64,000 nt of DNA from Sphingomonas yunnanensis (GTDB lineage Bacteria; Pseudomonadota; Alphaproteobacteria; Sphingomonadales; Sphingomonadaceae): contig NZ_JAIOKB010000003.1 of NCBI RefSeq assembly GCF_019898765.1, positions 186,001 through 250,000 of the forward strand. The letters are read 5' to 3'. Positions 15,382 through 25,371 of the stretch are shown piece by piece; the first letter of the stretch is position 1; each line of letters opens with the position of its first letter. The position numbers and the translations under genes were made by a program. The notes beneath the pieces are model-generated. The model made no database searches, had not been told where the DNA came from, and worked only from the letters and a program-made list of their open reading frames with translations.

Positions 15382-17634
15382 ATGACGAAGCGTGTGCAGC
15401 CGATCGGCCGCTATGTCGCTCTTCTCTGTCTTGGTACCGTCGTTCCGACGATTTTATGTTCCGCTTTGCTGTTGCAGCAGCTTGTCGCTGACCAGGGCGT
15501 GCAGGCAGCTTCGAGAGCGCAGGGCTCTGCAGACCGCCTCACGACCCTGCTCGACGGCAAGCTCCTCAATCTCACCGCCGTCGTGCAGGCGCTAGCGACG
15601 TCCCCGCTGCTCGACGACGGGAACGTCGCAGCTTTCCGCGCGCAGGCGCTGCGTGCCGCCGAAGGGCAGGATTATGGTCTGGTTCTTCAAAGCGCGGAGG
15701 GAAAGCGGCTTGTCGACACAAGCTCACCGGCTGTCCGCGCGACAACATCGCCCGGAGGGCCTCCCGCTTTTCAGGATGTTCTCGAATCAGGGCGCGCCAA
15801 GGTGTCGAGCGTCTACCCGGACGACATCATTCATCGCCCCCTTATAGCTGTCAGCGTGCCGGTCATAAAGGACGGTAAGGTTGACTACGTCCTAAGCGCC
15901 ACGCAGTCGCCCTCCAAGCTTCTTGCCTCCATCAGTCCGCCAAACGTCAACCGGACCTGGCGGGTCGAGCTTGTCGACCGGGAGGGCGCTTCAGCTGCGT
16001 CAATCGGACCGTCGATCCCGCTTGGCGGACCTCACGCGGTAGCGAGGTCAAAGGTTTCTGACTGGCGGCTGGCTCTGCGCGGTCCACGCGTCGGCGCCTT
16101 CTCGGTCGCGACCGGGCGCGCGCGCGATCGCATTATCGCCTTTGGCGTCGTGACCACATTGTTCGGCCTGGCTGCTGCCGGGCTGCTCGGTCGGGCGATG
16201 TCGAGATCGCTGAAGCGAGTGCGCGACAGCGCTCACGGCCTAGCTGGCGACGGTCGCGCCACCGCGCCGGGATCCAACATCCGCGAGATCCGGGAGGTAG
16301 AGGAGGCACTGGAGAAGGTTGCCTTCCTGCTGCGAGAGCAGACGACGCAGAAAGATCAGCACGCGGCCGCCCTGGCGGATCTCAACGCGAACCTTGAGGC
16401 GAGGGTTAGTGAGGAGACGCGAGAACTCGCCCTTGCGAACGCTCGGCTGGAGCATGAGGCGGAGGAGCGCGCCGCTGTCGAGGCTCAGCTTCGACAGATG
16501 CAGAAGCTCGAAGCGGTAGGGCAATTAACTGGCGGGATCGCACATGATTTCAACAATATGCTGTCGGTCATCATCGGCAGCATCGAGCTTGCCTTGAGAA
16601 AGAGGGCGCCCGGACAGGAGCATCTAGATCGGCTCTTAGGTGACGCTCTGTCAGGTGCGCAGTCGGCGGCAGCGCTTACCCGTCAGCTCCTCGCGTTCGG
16701 CAGGCAACAGTCGCTGTCTCCCCGGAAAATCGATCTCAACGAGGTCGTCTTCGGCATGCGCGACATGCTTCAGCGCACCCTGGGCGAGAAGATCGTCGTC
16801 GACCTCCGCCTGTCCGGCGACCTCTGGCCGAGCTTCCTTGACCGGCCGCAGACCGAGAGCTCACTGGTGAACCTCGCCATCAACGCGCGCGACGCCATGC
16901 CACGGGGCGGGACGTTGACCGTTGAGACCGCCAATCTCTCGATCGACGAGACCAAGAGCCTGACCCTCGAGCATGTCGCTCCCGGTGATTATACGGTCGT
17001 CACGGTCAGCGACACGGGGACGGGCATACCCAAAGAGCTGCTCAGCCGCGTCATAGATCCCTTCTTCACGACCAAAGAGATCGGGAAGGGAACGGGGTTG
17101 GGGCTCAGTCAGGTCCATGGCTTCTTGCGCCAGTCCAATGGCTACCTGCGGATCCATTCGGAGCAGGGTTCAGGCACCTCTGTCCGCCTCTACGTGCCGC
17201 GTTACGATTCGGAGCGTGACGAGCAGCCGATCGGGGGCGTCGATCAGATCGACACCTCTGAGAAGGAGAAGATTGTCTTCGTCGTCGAGGACAATGACGT
17301 TGTGCGGGAAGCAAGCGTGAGGGGCATACGAGAGCTGGGCTATGAGGTCATCCATGCCTCGTCGGGAGAAGAAGCGCTTCGGCGCTTGGCCGTGGCTTCG
17401 AAGGTGGATCTACTCTTCACCGATGTCGTCATGCCGGGCATGAACGGCCGCGAGCTCGCTGAGGCTGCGTCGCGTGCGAAGCCTGGCATCAAAGTCGTCT
17501 ACGCCACCGGCTACAGCAAAAACGTGACATTGAACGGGTTGGTCGACAAGGGCCGGCCCGTGATCGAGAAGCCCTTCACGCTGAACCAACTGGCCACGTT
17601 CCTCCATGAGGCGCTCACAGACGAGGCAGCCTAG
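15382..17634 (+). CDS. Hybrid sensor histidine kinase with C-terminal receiver
   Basis: 750 residues. A first membrane helix (YVALLCLGTVVPTILCSALLL, about 12-32) and a second (about 252-274) bracket a periplasmic sensor region of Cache type. A coiled coil (about 310-375) leads to the HisKA box GQLTGGIAHDFNNML with phospho-acceptor His388. The ATPase domain has NLAINARDAMP (N box), VSDTGTGI and GKGTGLGLSQVHGF. The receiver domain starts near 630 (VFVVEDNDVVREA), with phospho-acceptor Asp681 in FTDVVMPGMNG and the Lys in IEKPF. No DNA-binding response regulator is adjacent, so the phosphate partner lies elsewhere. Confidence 0.92.
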   Translation: MTKRVQPIGRYVALLCLGTVVPTILCSALLLQQLVADQGVQAASRAQGSADRLTTLLDGKLLNLTAVVQALATSPLLDDGNVAAFRAQALRAAEGQDYGLVLQSAEGKRLVDTSSPAVRATTSPGGPPAFQDVLESGRAKVSSVYPDDIIHRPLIAVSVPVIKDGKVDYVLSATQSPSKLLASISPPNVNRTWRVELVDREGASAASIGPSIPLGGPHAVARSKVSDWRLALRGPRVGAFSVATGRARDRIIAFGVVTTLFGLAAAGLLGRAMSRSLKRVRDSAHGLAGDGRATAPGSNIREIREVEEALEKVAFLLREQTTQKDQHAAALADLNANLEARVSEETRELALANARLEHEAEERAAVEAQLRQMQKLEAVGQLTGGIAHDFNNMLSVIIGSIELALRKRAPGQEHLDRLLGDALSGAQSAAALTRQLLAFGRQQSLSPRKIDLNEVVFGMRDMLQRTLGEKIVVDLRLSGDLWPSFLDRPQTESSLVNLAINARDAMPRGGTLTVETANLSIDETKSLTLEHVAPGDYTVVTVSDTGTGIPKELLSRVIDPFFTTKEIGKGTGLGLSQVHGFLRQSNGYLRIHSEQGSGTSVRLYVPRYDSERDEQPIGGVDQIDTSEKEKIVFVVEDNDVVREASVRGIRELGYEVIHASSGEEALRRLAVASKVDLLFTDVVMPGMNGRELAEAASRAKPGIKVVYATGYSKNVTLNGLVDKGRPVIEKPFTLNQLATFLHEALTDEAA

Positions 17635-18062
17635 AGTCTCAAACATCGGCGGCTCTTGCGAGCGAGATCCTCGCGCGTGCTCGAGTGACCGCTTCGAGAG
17701 GGTAGGGGGCCGCAAGCGCCCAGACCCGGACGCTCAGGGACCAATTCGTCTTCCCGGAAACAGCCTTTCGTCCAGCGCCAACACGTCGTTTCTCCATCCT
17801 CGACGGAGAAATTCGTGGAGAGCATTTGGGAAAGCGGATGCTTCGGGCCCTTTCGGCGCGATCGGCAGGGCCGCCTTAACGCTGCGGGTTCGCATTCGGG
17901 AGAGCGTCTGTTCACCCTTCCCCGAAGGACCCACGCGAACGTCGCAGTTAATCAGCCTTCCAGCAGGGCTGGGATGCCGGCTAGATTTCGTGTGGCGGAT
18001 GGCTCAACCTGTCGTTGATCTATTATCGTTGACGAGCTTCAACACTGGCGAGAGGTAGGTCA
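17635..18062. other. Intergenic stretch, possible decayed sequence
   Basis: 428 bp without a convincing gene. A weak copy of the dispersed element can be aligned at 17642-17705: GAGTGACCGCTTC at 17683 is exactly 41 nt after a degenerate first box. On the minus strand, 17734-17934 encodes a protein-like tail (NALHEFLRRGWRNDVLALDE) with no clear start, possibly a gene remnant that I cannot assign. Confidence 0.35.
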
Positions 18063-18674
18063 ATGAAGCGCCGATCAGTCCTGAGCTTACCGTTCGCGAC
18101 GCTGGCCGGGGGAGCGGCGCTGCGCGCCTCTGCGAAATCGATCGACCTGACAGAGGCATTGCTCCCAGCCGAGACAAAACCTCGCTCGGGGCTGTCGGGT
18201 GCCGTGTCGGTCGCTGCCGTTAAGGCGGGCAGCGATCGCCAGGGGCGGCAGCATCAAATCGGCGTCAGCGCAACGACCTACAAGGTCGTGACGAGCGAGA
18301 CGGGGGGCGACCTGTTCGTTATCGAACAGCAGAACCAGCGCCGTGGTGGCCCCCCTCTGCATGTTCATCACGGAGAAGACGAACTTTTCTATGTGCTGGA
18401 CGGCGAGTATGTCGTGCAGGTCGGCGACCAGCGCTTCTCGCTCGCGAAGGGGGATTGCGTCCTTGGCCCCCGCGGCATTCCCCACGCGTGGGCCTTCACG
18501 GGCAGCTCCACGGGACGCTTGTTGTTGAGCTACGCGCCCGCCGGCAAGATGGAGGCGTTCTTCAACGCGTGGGAGCAACTGGGCTTTAGTCCCGGAGGTT
18601 ATTCTAAGGAGAAGGACGCCGCCTTGTTGGAGTCCTACGGGATGAAGCGCATGGGGCCGCCAATCCAACTTTAA
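18063..18674 (+). CDS. Exported cupin-domain protein (quercetin-dioxygenase-like)
   Basis: 203 residues from ATG 18063, with GAGAGGTAGG upstream. The N-terminus MKRRSVLSLPFATLAGGAAL has an Arg pair and looks like a secretion signal. A single cupin beta-barrel shows PPLHVHHGEDELFYVLDGEYVVQVGD (metal-binding His-x-His and Glu) and GPRGIPHAWAF (second His motif). Such cupins bind a metal and include dioxygenases and sugar isomerases; function is not determined. It stands alone between two long intergenic regions. Confidence 0.82.
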   Translation: MKRRSVLSLPFATLAGGAALRASAKSIDLTEALLPAETKPRSGLSGAVSVAAVKAGSDRQGRQHQIGVSATTYKVVTSETGGDLFVIEQQNQRRGGPPLHVHHGEDELFYVLDGEYVVQVGDQRFSLAKGDCVLGPRGIPHAWAFTGSSTGRLLLSYAPAGKMEAFFNAWEQLGFSPGGYSKEKDAALLESYGMKRMGPPIQL

Positions 18675-19114
18675 CGCCTGTCCGATGCGCCACGCAGCGC
18701 AACGCCGGACGCCCGACACGGTGATGCCCATAACGGAAACTCGATCCTTTCCGGAAAGGTAGCGATCCGCTGCTGTCTGTTGTGGCGCTCCGCCTCGCCG
18801 GAAGCCGCCGTTCCGCTTTCCTGCCAGATTCGACCAGGTTAACGGCTTTGCGGCGTGCCATGGGTGTCGGCCGCAGACGAGCGCGAGAGCGGGCAGCAAC
18901 AAACGACGCGTGACCGAAACGCCGCGGGCGCGCGCGACATCGCCCGACACTCGCCTGCTCTGACACGCGTGCGGCCGCTGTGTCGAGCACCGCCAGCAAA
19001 CTAACGTTACATGATTGGTTATATTGACATTATAACCAAGCGCACCGATCAGATAACCAAATTACAAAATAATCGTTCGCAGGGTGGGTTCATTCCAAAC
19101 GGGGGAATCGGGCT
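18675..19114. other. Upstream region of TonB receptor, with AT-rich operator
   Basis: 440 bp without a gene. The last 100 bp turn sharply AT-rich and carry the inverted repeat at 19015-19060. The earlier part (18700-18960) shows no recognisable reading frame or RNA. Confidence 0.4.
19015..19060. promoter_or_regulatory. AT-rich operator, three half-sites, upstream of TonB receptor
   Basis: TTGGTTATA (19015-19023), a 7-bp spacer and TATAACCAA (19031-19039) form a perfect 9-bp-arm palindrome. A further direct half-site ATAACCAA lies at 19053-19060, 21 bp from the matching one, about two helical turns. It is 55 bp before the receptor start, so it probably controls that gene. No adjacent regulator is evident. 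Confidence 0.6.
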
Positions 19115-22084
19115 TTGAAGACCACATTGCTGATGCTCGCGTCCGTCTCGGCGCTGCTGGCGCCGGGGGCAGCGTTCGCGCAGGCCGAGAGCGTCGCTGT
19201 TCCTGCGCCTTCCACGGAGCCACCGGGCGCCGGGGCTGATCCCGCACCGGCCCAGGACGATGCCACCACCGCCGACATCACCGTGACCGGCTCGCGTCTC
19301 GCCTCGCGCGGCTACTCGCAGCCCACGCCGACGACCACGGTGAACCGCGACGACATCGAGAAGCTGTCCCAGCCCAACCTCTTCCAGGCGATCCGCCTGT
19401 TGCCCGCGTTGCAAGGCAGCTCGGGCCGTCAGACGCGCGGCAACAGCACCAGCAGCGGCCAGCAGGGGCTGAGTTCCTTCGCGTTGCGGGGCCTCGGCGA
19501 GCTTCGCACGCTCACGCTGCTCGACGGCCAACGGGTCACCCCCGCCAACTTCATCGGCGTGCCCGACATCAGCCAGTTCCCCCAATTGCTGGTGGAGCGG
19601 GTCGACGTGGTCACCGGCGGTGCCTCGGCGTCCTACGGCTCGGACGCGGTCGGCGGCGTGGTCAATTTCGTCACCAACAAGCGCTTCACGGGCGTGCGGG
19701 CCAACCTGCAGACCGGCATCACCACCTACGGCGACGACCCGAACCTGACCGCGCAGGTCGCCTGGGGCGGCTCCTCCGAGGACGGGCGGCTGCACGTTCA
19801 GGTGAGCGGCGAATATAGCTATGAGGGCGGCACGCCCGCCGGCGACTTCGGCGTCTCCGGCGGCGTCAACGGGCGCGACTGGTACGACGCGCCCGCCTTC
19901 CTCGGCCGCTCGAACGCCGCGACGGTCGACGGCCTGCCGCGCTACACGCTGATCAGCCGCGCGCAGCCTTTCCAATATGCCAGATACGGCCTGATCACGT
20001 CCGGCCCGCTGCAGGGCACCGCCTTCGGTCCCGGCGGCGTGCCCTACCAGTTCGATTATGGTTCGGGTGGTCGACCTCTGGGCAACGGTCAGGTGACGGG
20101 GTGCTTCAATCCCTTCTGCGTCGGCGGCGACCTCAGCGCGCAGATCGGCGAGTCGCCCAGTCTCGCCAGTCGGCTCGAGCGCGGAGTCGGCTACGGTCGG
20201 GTCGGTTTCGACGTCAGCGACGGCATGGAGGTGTTCGCCACCGCCACGCTGGCGCGCGTGCTGTCGCGCAACTTTCCCAACCGCGGCGCCGAGCGGATCG
20301 GACTGACGGTCCAGTGCGACAATGCCTTCCTCCCCGCCGCCGTGCGCGACGGCTGCGCCGCCAATGGCATCACCAGCTTCCAGTTCGGCACGGTCACCGG
20401 CCAGTTCGCTGACCCGATCACGGTGCGGACGCGCCGCGACCAGCAGCGCTACGTGCTCGGCGTCGACGGCAAGGTGGCGATCGCCGGCACCGAGTGGCGC
20501 GTCAACGCCTATGGCGCGCACGGCGTGAGCACGATCGCGGTCGACGTCAGCAACATCTCGCTGCAACCGCACTTCAACGCCGCGATCGACGCGGTGACCG
20601 CGTCCGACGGCAGCATCGTGTGCCGCAGCGCGGTCGCGCGCGCGGCGGGTTGCGTGCCGTTCAACGCCTTCGGCGACGTCACCAACTCCGCCGCGGCCTA
20701 CGCCTATGTGATGCCCGAGAACGGCCCGCGGCAGCGCTCGCGCCAGGAGCAGAATGTCGCCAGCTTCAACCTGACCGGCGAGCCTTTCTCGTCCTGGGTG
20801 GGACCGGTGGCGATCGCCTTCGGCGTCGAGGGGCGAGAGGAGCTCTACCGCACCGTCGCCGACCCTTACGGCAATGGCGTGAGCGCGGCGACGCCGAACT
20901 CCGCGCTGTATCCTGCCGATCCGCTGCTCAACACCACTATCGGCAACAACTGGTACGCGGGCAACTACAAGGCCGGGCGGGGCCGCTACGGCGTCAAGGA
21001 AGCCTATGCCGAGATCAACGTCCCGATCCTCGACTCGGACGTCCTCGGCGAGGCCAACGTCAACGGCGCGATCCGCGTCACCGACTATACCACCTCGGGC
21101 ACGGTCGAGGCGTGGAAGATCGGCGGCGTGTGGAAGACCCCGCTCGACGGCTTCCGCCTGCGCGCGGTGACCTCGCGCGACGTGCGCGCGCCCAACCTGA
21201 GCGAGCTGTTCGCGGCGCAGATCGTCACCAACTCGACCGTTCTGTACCGCGGCAACGTCATCAACATCCAGAACCGCGTCGCCGGCAACATCGACCTGCG
21301 GCCCGAGATCGGCCGCAGCACCGAGGTCGGCTTCGTCTATGCCGAGCCGAGCTGGCTGCCCGGCTTCGCTGTGTCGGTCGACTATTATGACATCAAGATC
21401 AGCGACGCGATCATCTCGCTCGGCGCGCAGCAGATCGTCGACCTGTGCGAGCAGGGGGCGCAGGACCAGTGCGCCGCCACCCTGCTCGACAGCCCGACAC
21501 CGGGAACGAACTATGTCCAGGTCACCGCCTTCAACGCCGCCAGTATCCGCACCAAGGGTGTCGACATCGAGGCATCGTATCGCTTCCCGCTGTCCGGCGT
21601 CGGCCTGCCCGGGCGCGTCACGTTGCGCGGCCTGGCCACGCACGTCATCGAGCTGGTGACGACGTCCAACGTCGTCGGCTCGATCCCGATCGACACCGCC
21701 GGAGTCAACAGCGGCACCACGCCCGACTGGAAGGGCCTGCTGACGCAGAGCTGGGACACCGACCGCTTCAGCCTGTCCTTGACCGAGCGCTTCATCAGCG
21801 ATGGCGTCTACTCCAACGAGTGGATCGAGTGCCGCAGCAGCTGCCCCGTCTCGACCAACAATAACCCGACCGTCGACGACAACAGCATGCCGGGCGCCTT
21901 CTACGTCGATCTCGGCGGCAGCTATAACTTGACCAGCGAGGTCAGCGCCTTCTTCCGCGTCGACAATCTTCTCGACAACGACCCCGTCGCGGCGCCGTCC
22001 ACTGGGGTGAGTCCGGGCGTCAACTCGCTGCTGTACGACGTGCTCGGCCGCACCCTCCGGGTGGGTGTGCGCGCCAACTTCTGA
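19115..22084 (+). CDS. TonB-dependent outer-membrane receptor
   Basis: 989 residues from TTG 19115, with GGGGGAA at 19101-19107. Signal peptide MKTTLLMLASVSALLAPGAAFAQ. A TonB-box-like TADITVTGSRL is followed by the plug domain (about 60-190; IRLLPALQG, VERVDVVTGGASASYGSDAVGGVVNF). A large beta-barrel runs to a C-terminal aromatic end (LGRTLRVGVRANF). It imports a substrate across the outer membrane using TonB energy. A receptor stub, M20 peptidase and Asp/Glu racemase follow, which suggests a peptide or amino-acid-derived substrate. An AT-rich operator precedes it. Family certain, substrate inferred. Confidence 0.92.
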   Translation: MKTTLLMLASVSALLAPGAAFAQAESVAVPAPSTEPPGAGADPAPAQDDATTADITVTGSRLASRGYSQPTPTTTVNRDDIEKLSQPNLFQAIRLLPALQGSSGRQTRGNSTSSGQQGLSSFALRGLGELRTLTLLDGQRVTPANFIGVPDISQFPQLLVERVDVVTGGASASYGSDAVGGVVNFVTNKRFTGVRANLQTGITTYGDDPNLTAQVAWGGSSEDGRLHVQVSGEYSYEGGTPAGDFGVSGGVNGRDWYDAPAFLGRSNAATVDGLPRYTLISRAQPFQYARYGLITSGPLQGTAFGPGGVPYQFDYGSGGRPLGNGQVTGCFNPFCVGGDLSAQIGESPSLASRLERGVGYGRVGFDVSDGMEVFATATLARVLSRNFPNRGAERIGLTVQCDNAFLPAAVRDGCAANGITSFQFGTVTGQFADPITVRTRRDQQRYVLGVDGKVAIAGTEWRVNAYGAHGVSTIAVDVSNISLQPHFNAAIDAVTASDGSIVCRSAVARAAGCVPFNAFGDVTNSAAAYAYVMPENGPRQRSRQEQNVASFNLTGEPFSSWVGPVAIAFGVEGREELYRTVADPYGNGVSAATPNSALYPADPLLNTTIGNNWYAGNYKAGRGRYGVKEAYAEINVPILDSDVLGEANVNGAIRVTDYTTSGTVEAWKIGGVWKTPLDGFRLRAVTSRDVRAPNLSELFAAQIVTNSTVLYRGNVINIQNRVAGNIDLRPEIGRSTEVGFVYAEPSWLPGFAVSVDYYDIKISDAIISLGAQQIVDLCEQGAQDQCAATLLDSPTPGTNYVQVTAFNAASIRTKGVDIEASYRFPLSGVGLPGRVTLRGLATHVIELVTTSNVVGSIPIDTAGVNSGTTPDWKGLLTQSWDTDRFSLSLTERFISDGVYSNEWIECRSSCPVSTNNNPTVDDNSMPGAFYVDLGGSYNLTSEVSAFFRVDNLLDNDPVAAPSTGVSPGVNSLLYDVLGRTLRVGVRANF

Positions 22085-22222
22085 CGAGGGATACTCGGGC
22101 ATTCCGACCGATCCCGCAGGGGCCGCCGTCAGAGCGGCCGCGCGACGCGAGGCTACCATAGCGCCCGCACCCACCGCAGGACGAGCGAAAGGACCATCGC
22201 GCTCAACGAAGGGGACAGACGC

Positions 22223-22663
22223 ATGACCATCCGACGCTACACCGGGCTGCTGCTCGCCACCGCGGTCGTCGCCGCGCTCACCGGCGGGCCTGCCCGGGCT
22301 CAGGTCGTCGATCCGGCGGAGGGCGACCCGCAGGCGGCCTCGCGCGAGCGGTTCGACGGCACTGCCGACGCCGCTGCGGCGGATATCGTCGTCACCGGTC
22401 GCGGCAGCTCGGCCAACGGCGTGACCAACACGACCCCGGGCGGCCGCCTGATGTCGGTGCAGACCGGCACGAAGCTGCGCAACACGGTCAACCCGACGAT
22501 GAAGCCGCTTGCCAACCCGCACCTGACGGCGCTGTCGCCGGGCGCGATCGATCAGGACATCCCGCATATCGTCAACCGGTACCGCGTGCCCACCTTCCCC
22601 TGGGTGGCGGACCTTGGTTATGCTTCACGACCCGATCGTTCGGCCAGGATCGGCCGGGCGTGA
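22223..22663 (+). pseudogene. TonB-receptor N-terminal stub fused to unassigned sequence
   Basis: An open frame of 146 codons from ATG 22223, with AAGGGG upstream. A signal peptide (MTIRRYTGLLLATAVVAALTGG...ARAQ) and ADIVVTGRGSSANGVTNTTPGG then RLMSVQTGTKLRNTV match the start of a TonB-receptor plug. After about residue 90 the sequence (NPHLTALSPGAIDQDIPHIV) no longer fits a receptor and I cannot assign it. The whole is about one sixth of receptor size. I read it as an internally deleted receptor gene with a fused tail. It ends just before the M20 peptidase start and may still be translated. Confidence 0.5.
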
Positions 22664-22689
22664 CGCGGGTCATCGAGGAGAAGAGCGCG

Positions 22690-24015
22690 ATGCGAGGCAG
22701 CCACACGACGGCGCGGCAGGTCGGACGCGTGATGCTGGTCGGCACGATGCTCTGCGCCTTGGCCGCGCGCGCGCAGGTCGCGGCGCCGCCGACCGCCGCC
22801 TCTGACGCCGCGATCGTGCACGCTCTGCGCGAGCGCGACGACTATCGCGCCGCGGTGCAGGCGCTGGACCAAGAGCATGACCGCTGGGTCGAGACGATCG
22901 TGCAGCTCACCGAGATACCGGCGCCGCCGTTCAAGGAGGCGGCGCGTGCGCGCGCCTACGCCGCCATGTTCGAGGAGGCGGGGCTCAGCGACGTCCGGGT
23001 CGACGAGGTGGGCAATGTACTGGGGCTGCGCCGCGGTACCGGCGCCCCCGGCGGCAAGATGGTGATCATGGCGGCGCACCTCGACACCGTCTTCCCCGCC
23101 GGGACGCCGGTGACGGTGCGTCGCGACGGCACGAAGCTTCTTGCCGCCGGCGTCGGCGACGACTCGACGGGACTGGCCACCCAACTCAGCCTGATCCGCG
23201 CGATGGCGGCGGCGAAGATCGCGACGCCGCTCGACATCCTCTTCGTCGGCAACGTCGGCGAGGAGGGGCTGGGCGACCTGCGCGGCGTACGCCACCTCTT
23301 CTCGCAACCGGCATACCGCGACCGTACCGCCGCCTTCTTCTCGATCGACGGCGCCGCCGAGGACGGCTTCACCGTGGGCGGCGTGGGCTCCAAACGCTAT
23401 CGCCTCGTCTACAAGGGCCCGGGCGGGCACAGCTACGGCGCATTCGGGCTGGTCAATCCGATGGCGGCTATGGCGGCCTCCGTCACGGGCCTGTACGCGC
23501 TGCCGACGCCGGCCGACCCGAAGACGACGTACAGCGCGAGCGTGGTGAACGGGGGCACCTCGGTGAACGCGATCCCGCGCGAGGTCACGCTGGAGGTCGA
23601 CATGCGCTCGGAGAGCGCCGCCGCGCTCGCGCGGCTCGAGCGCGACTTCCTCGCGGTAGTCGATCGTTCCGTCGCCGCGGAAAACGCGGCGCGCTCGGTG
23701 AAGCAGGGCGCGGTGACAGTCGAGAAGGTGCCGGTCGGCGATCGGCCCGCGGGCGCCACGCCGGTGACCGACCCGCTCGTTCGGCTCGGCATCGCCGCTT
23801 ACCGCGAAGAGAAGATCGCGCCGCGACTGACCAGCAGTTCGACCGACGCGAACGTGCCGATGAGCCTTGGCATCCCGGCCGTGACGCTATCGCGCGCTGC
23901 GACCGGGGATCGCGGCCACTCGCCCGACGAGTGGATCGAGACGGCAAAAGTCCCGTCCCAGCGCGTCAAGCGTCTAGACCTGCTGCTGCTGCTCGCCGCT
24001 GCGGGGATGCGGTAA
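22690..24015 (+). CDS. Exported M20-family metallopeptidase
   Basis: 441 residues from ATG 22690, with GAGGAGAAG upstream; a GTG at 22660 is poorer. A signal peptide ends at ...CALAARAQ. Metal-site motifs are in order: MAAHLDTVFP (His, Asp), GVGDDSTGLA (bridging Asp), VGNVGEEGLGD (catalytic Glu pair) and a late His. The dimerisation/lid insertion contains GPGGHSYGAFG. The family removes N-terminal residues from di/tripeptides or hydrolyses N-acyl amino acids. Together with the upstream receptor it suggests periplasmic peptide processing. Confidence 0.88.
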   Translation: MRGSHTTARQVGRVMLVGTMLCALAARAQVAAPPTAASDAAIVHALRERDDYRAAVQALDQEHDRWVETIVQLTEIPAPPFKEAARARAYAAMFEEAGLSDVRVDEVGNVLGLRRGTGAPGGKMVIMAAHLDTVFPAGTPVTVRRDGTKLLAAGVGDDSTGLATQLSLIRAMAAAKIATPLDILFVGNVGEEGLGDLRGVRHLFSQPAYRDRTAAFFSIDGAAEDGFTVGGVGSKRYRLVYKGPGGHSYGAFGLVNPMAAMAASVTGLYALPTPADPKTTYSASVVNGGTSVNAIPREVTLEVDMRSESAAALARLERDFLAVVDRSVAAENAARSVKQGAVTVEKVPVGDRPAGATPVTDPLVRLGIAAYREEKIAPRLTSSSTDANVPMSLGIPAVTLSRAATGDRGHSPDEWIETAKVPSQRVKRLDLLLLLAAAGMR

Positions 24016-24127
24016 GAAGAGACTGTTCTCGGCCAAGCGCGAGTAACCACGCCTGATCGTGCGTTCTCGATTAGGCGCGCGGCACAAGCCGGTTTGATAG
24101 TGCCGTTCCTCGCCGTTCGATATCGGT

Positions 24128-24193
24128 ATGAACGAGTGTCCGGAGCTAAGACATCGGCGGGGGCTCGTGCATGACCGCTTATGAGTTCCACGC
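24128..24193 (+). repeat. Dispersed two-box intergenic element, copy 5
   Basis: ATGAACGAGTGTCCGGAG at 24128 and GCATGACCGCTTATGAGTTC from 24169, spacing 41 nt. A stop codon interrupts the in-frame reading at the WV position. Confidence 0.6.
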
Positions 24194-24293
24194 GTCGTCA
24201 CCTTCTCCTCATCTCCGCTACGATGAGAAGGCGGTTGATCGCGACAGCGGCGCCCAGAGTGCAAATTCTTCTCGCATGGCCTCGATCTTCTTG

Positions 24294-24360
24294 TCGATCA
24301 GGTGTCCGAAGTTAAGAGCCGGGCAGAGGCCTCTGAGTGACCGCAATTGGGTCGTCCGAA
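24294..24360 (+). repeat. Dispersed two-box intergenic element, copy 6
   Basis: Box 2 GAGTGACCGCAATTGGGTC starts at 24335. Box 1 is degenerate at 24294 (TCGATCAGGTGTCCGAAG), but its GTGTCCG and TTAAGAG parts align with copy 5. Spacing 41 nt. Confidence 0.5.
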
Positions 24361-24422
24361 CTAAGGTCGGTCGATTGGATCGGCACGGCGCAACCAAGCG
24401 GCGCGCCGTGCCGCGACGTTCC

Positions 24423-25371
24423 TCAGGTGAGCGCCCCACCGTCCACGTTGAGGATCCGGTAACGCGCCTCGAGCGCGGGGATGACATCGCGCACCAGCGC
24501 CTCGCCCCATGGACCGTTGTTGGCGCTGTCCGCGAACTCGGTCGTGCCCGTCGCTGTCGCGTGGTCGAACGCGACCCAGATCATCGGCGGGATCGCGCCC
24601 GTCTCCGTCAGGCGCCATATCCGCGACAGCTGCTGGCCGCCGAGCTTGTGCCCGACCCCGAACCCGCCCGCCGTATAGACCGTCGGATAGGTGCGGCGCG
24701 ATGCTGGGTCATAGCCGGGCGGGGTCAGCACCCACGCCGCCACGGCCTGTCGCTCTCCGCGGAAGCGCGTCAGCGCGCGGGAGGCGATCCGCTCGTCGTG
24801 GAGGTGCGGGCGCGACGCGGTAATCTGCGCGGCCGCCGCGGGGGGCAGGCCGGCGGTGTCGAACTGGCCGGTCGCCGGTGGCGCCGCACGGTCGAGTTGC
24901 AGTGTCGGCGTCGACGCGAGCGGCAGGTGCAGGGTAATGACATCGGAGAGGAGGTCGCCTGGCCCCGGCCCGCGAGATTATAGTCGCCATCGCGGTCGAG
25001 CACCGCCTGCACGCGGTAGCTGCCGGGTGCCAGCGAGGCGAGGCTCGCCGGGAAGGCGTCTGTGGCCGCGTCGATCGTCACCGAACGCCCGGCGCTGAAC
25101 CCCATCACCTCGCGCCCCGCGACTCAGACCTGACGACCGCGCTCCAGGTCGACCGCGTCGCGGTGCGCGTGCGCGCCGGTCGCCGGCGCGGCGAACACCA
25201 GCAGCCGCCCGCGCGCGTCCGCGGCGAGGCCGGGGCGCAGCGTCACGATCAGGCGCCGCGCTCCTCGGCCGCGCCGCCGAGGAGCGCGGCCGACGCCGAC
25301 GCGAGCAGCAGGCGCGTCGCGCTGGACGCGCCGGGCTGCCGCGCTGCGGCGGTGCGAGTGCCTCGGGTCAT
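24423..25371 (-). pseudogene. Esterase D/enterochelin-esterase-like gene with several lesions
   Basis: Reading from ATG 25371: a signal-like start (RLLLASASAALLGG) runs to a stop. A frameshift near 25250 leads to RLIVTLRPGLAADARGRLLV. An in-frame TGA follows at 25124-25126, then REVMGFSAGRSVTIDAATDA and APGSYRVQAVLDRDGDYNL. A second frameshift near 24970 leads to DLLSDVITLHLPLASTP and AAWVLTPPGYDPASRRTYPT with VYTAGGFG. The frame ends at 24423 just after VIPALEARYRIL, before the GHSxGG nucleophile segment expected in PF00756 esterases, so the catalytic domain is cut. The ATG overlaps the racemase stop by 4 bp, showing it was part of that operon. Confidence 0.8.

Larger units (their letters stand above)
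24016..24422. other. Intergenic stretch with two tandem repeat copies
   Basis: 407 bp without a gene. It holds two dispersed-element copies in tandem, at 24128-24193 and 24294-24360, which also resemble each other between the boxes. The stretch lies between the M20 peptidase and the broken end of the esterase pseudogene. Confidence 0.55.

Noticed and set aside
19049..22567. Very long minus-strand open frame (1,172 codons) opposite the TonB receptor
   Set aside because: Its composition (Arg, Ala, Gly, Val, Asp rich, no domain) is that of an antisense shadow in GC-rich DNA, and the plus strand encodes a clear receptor.
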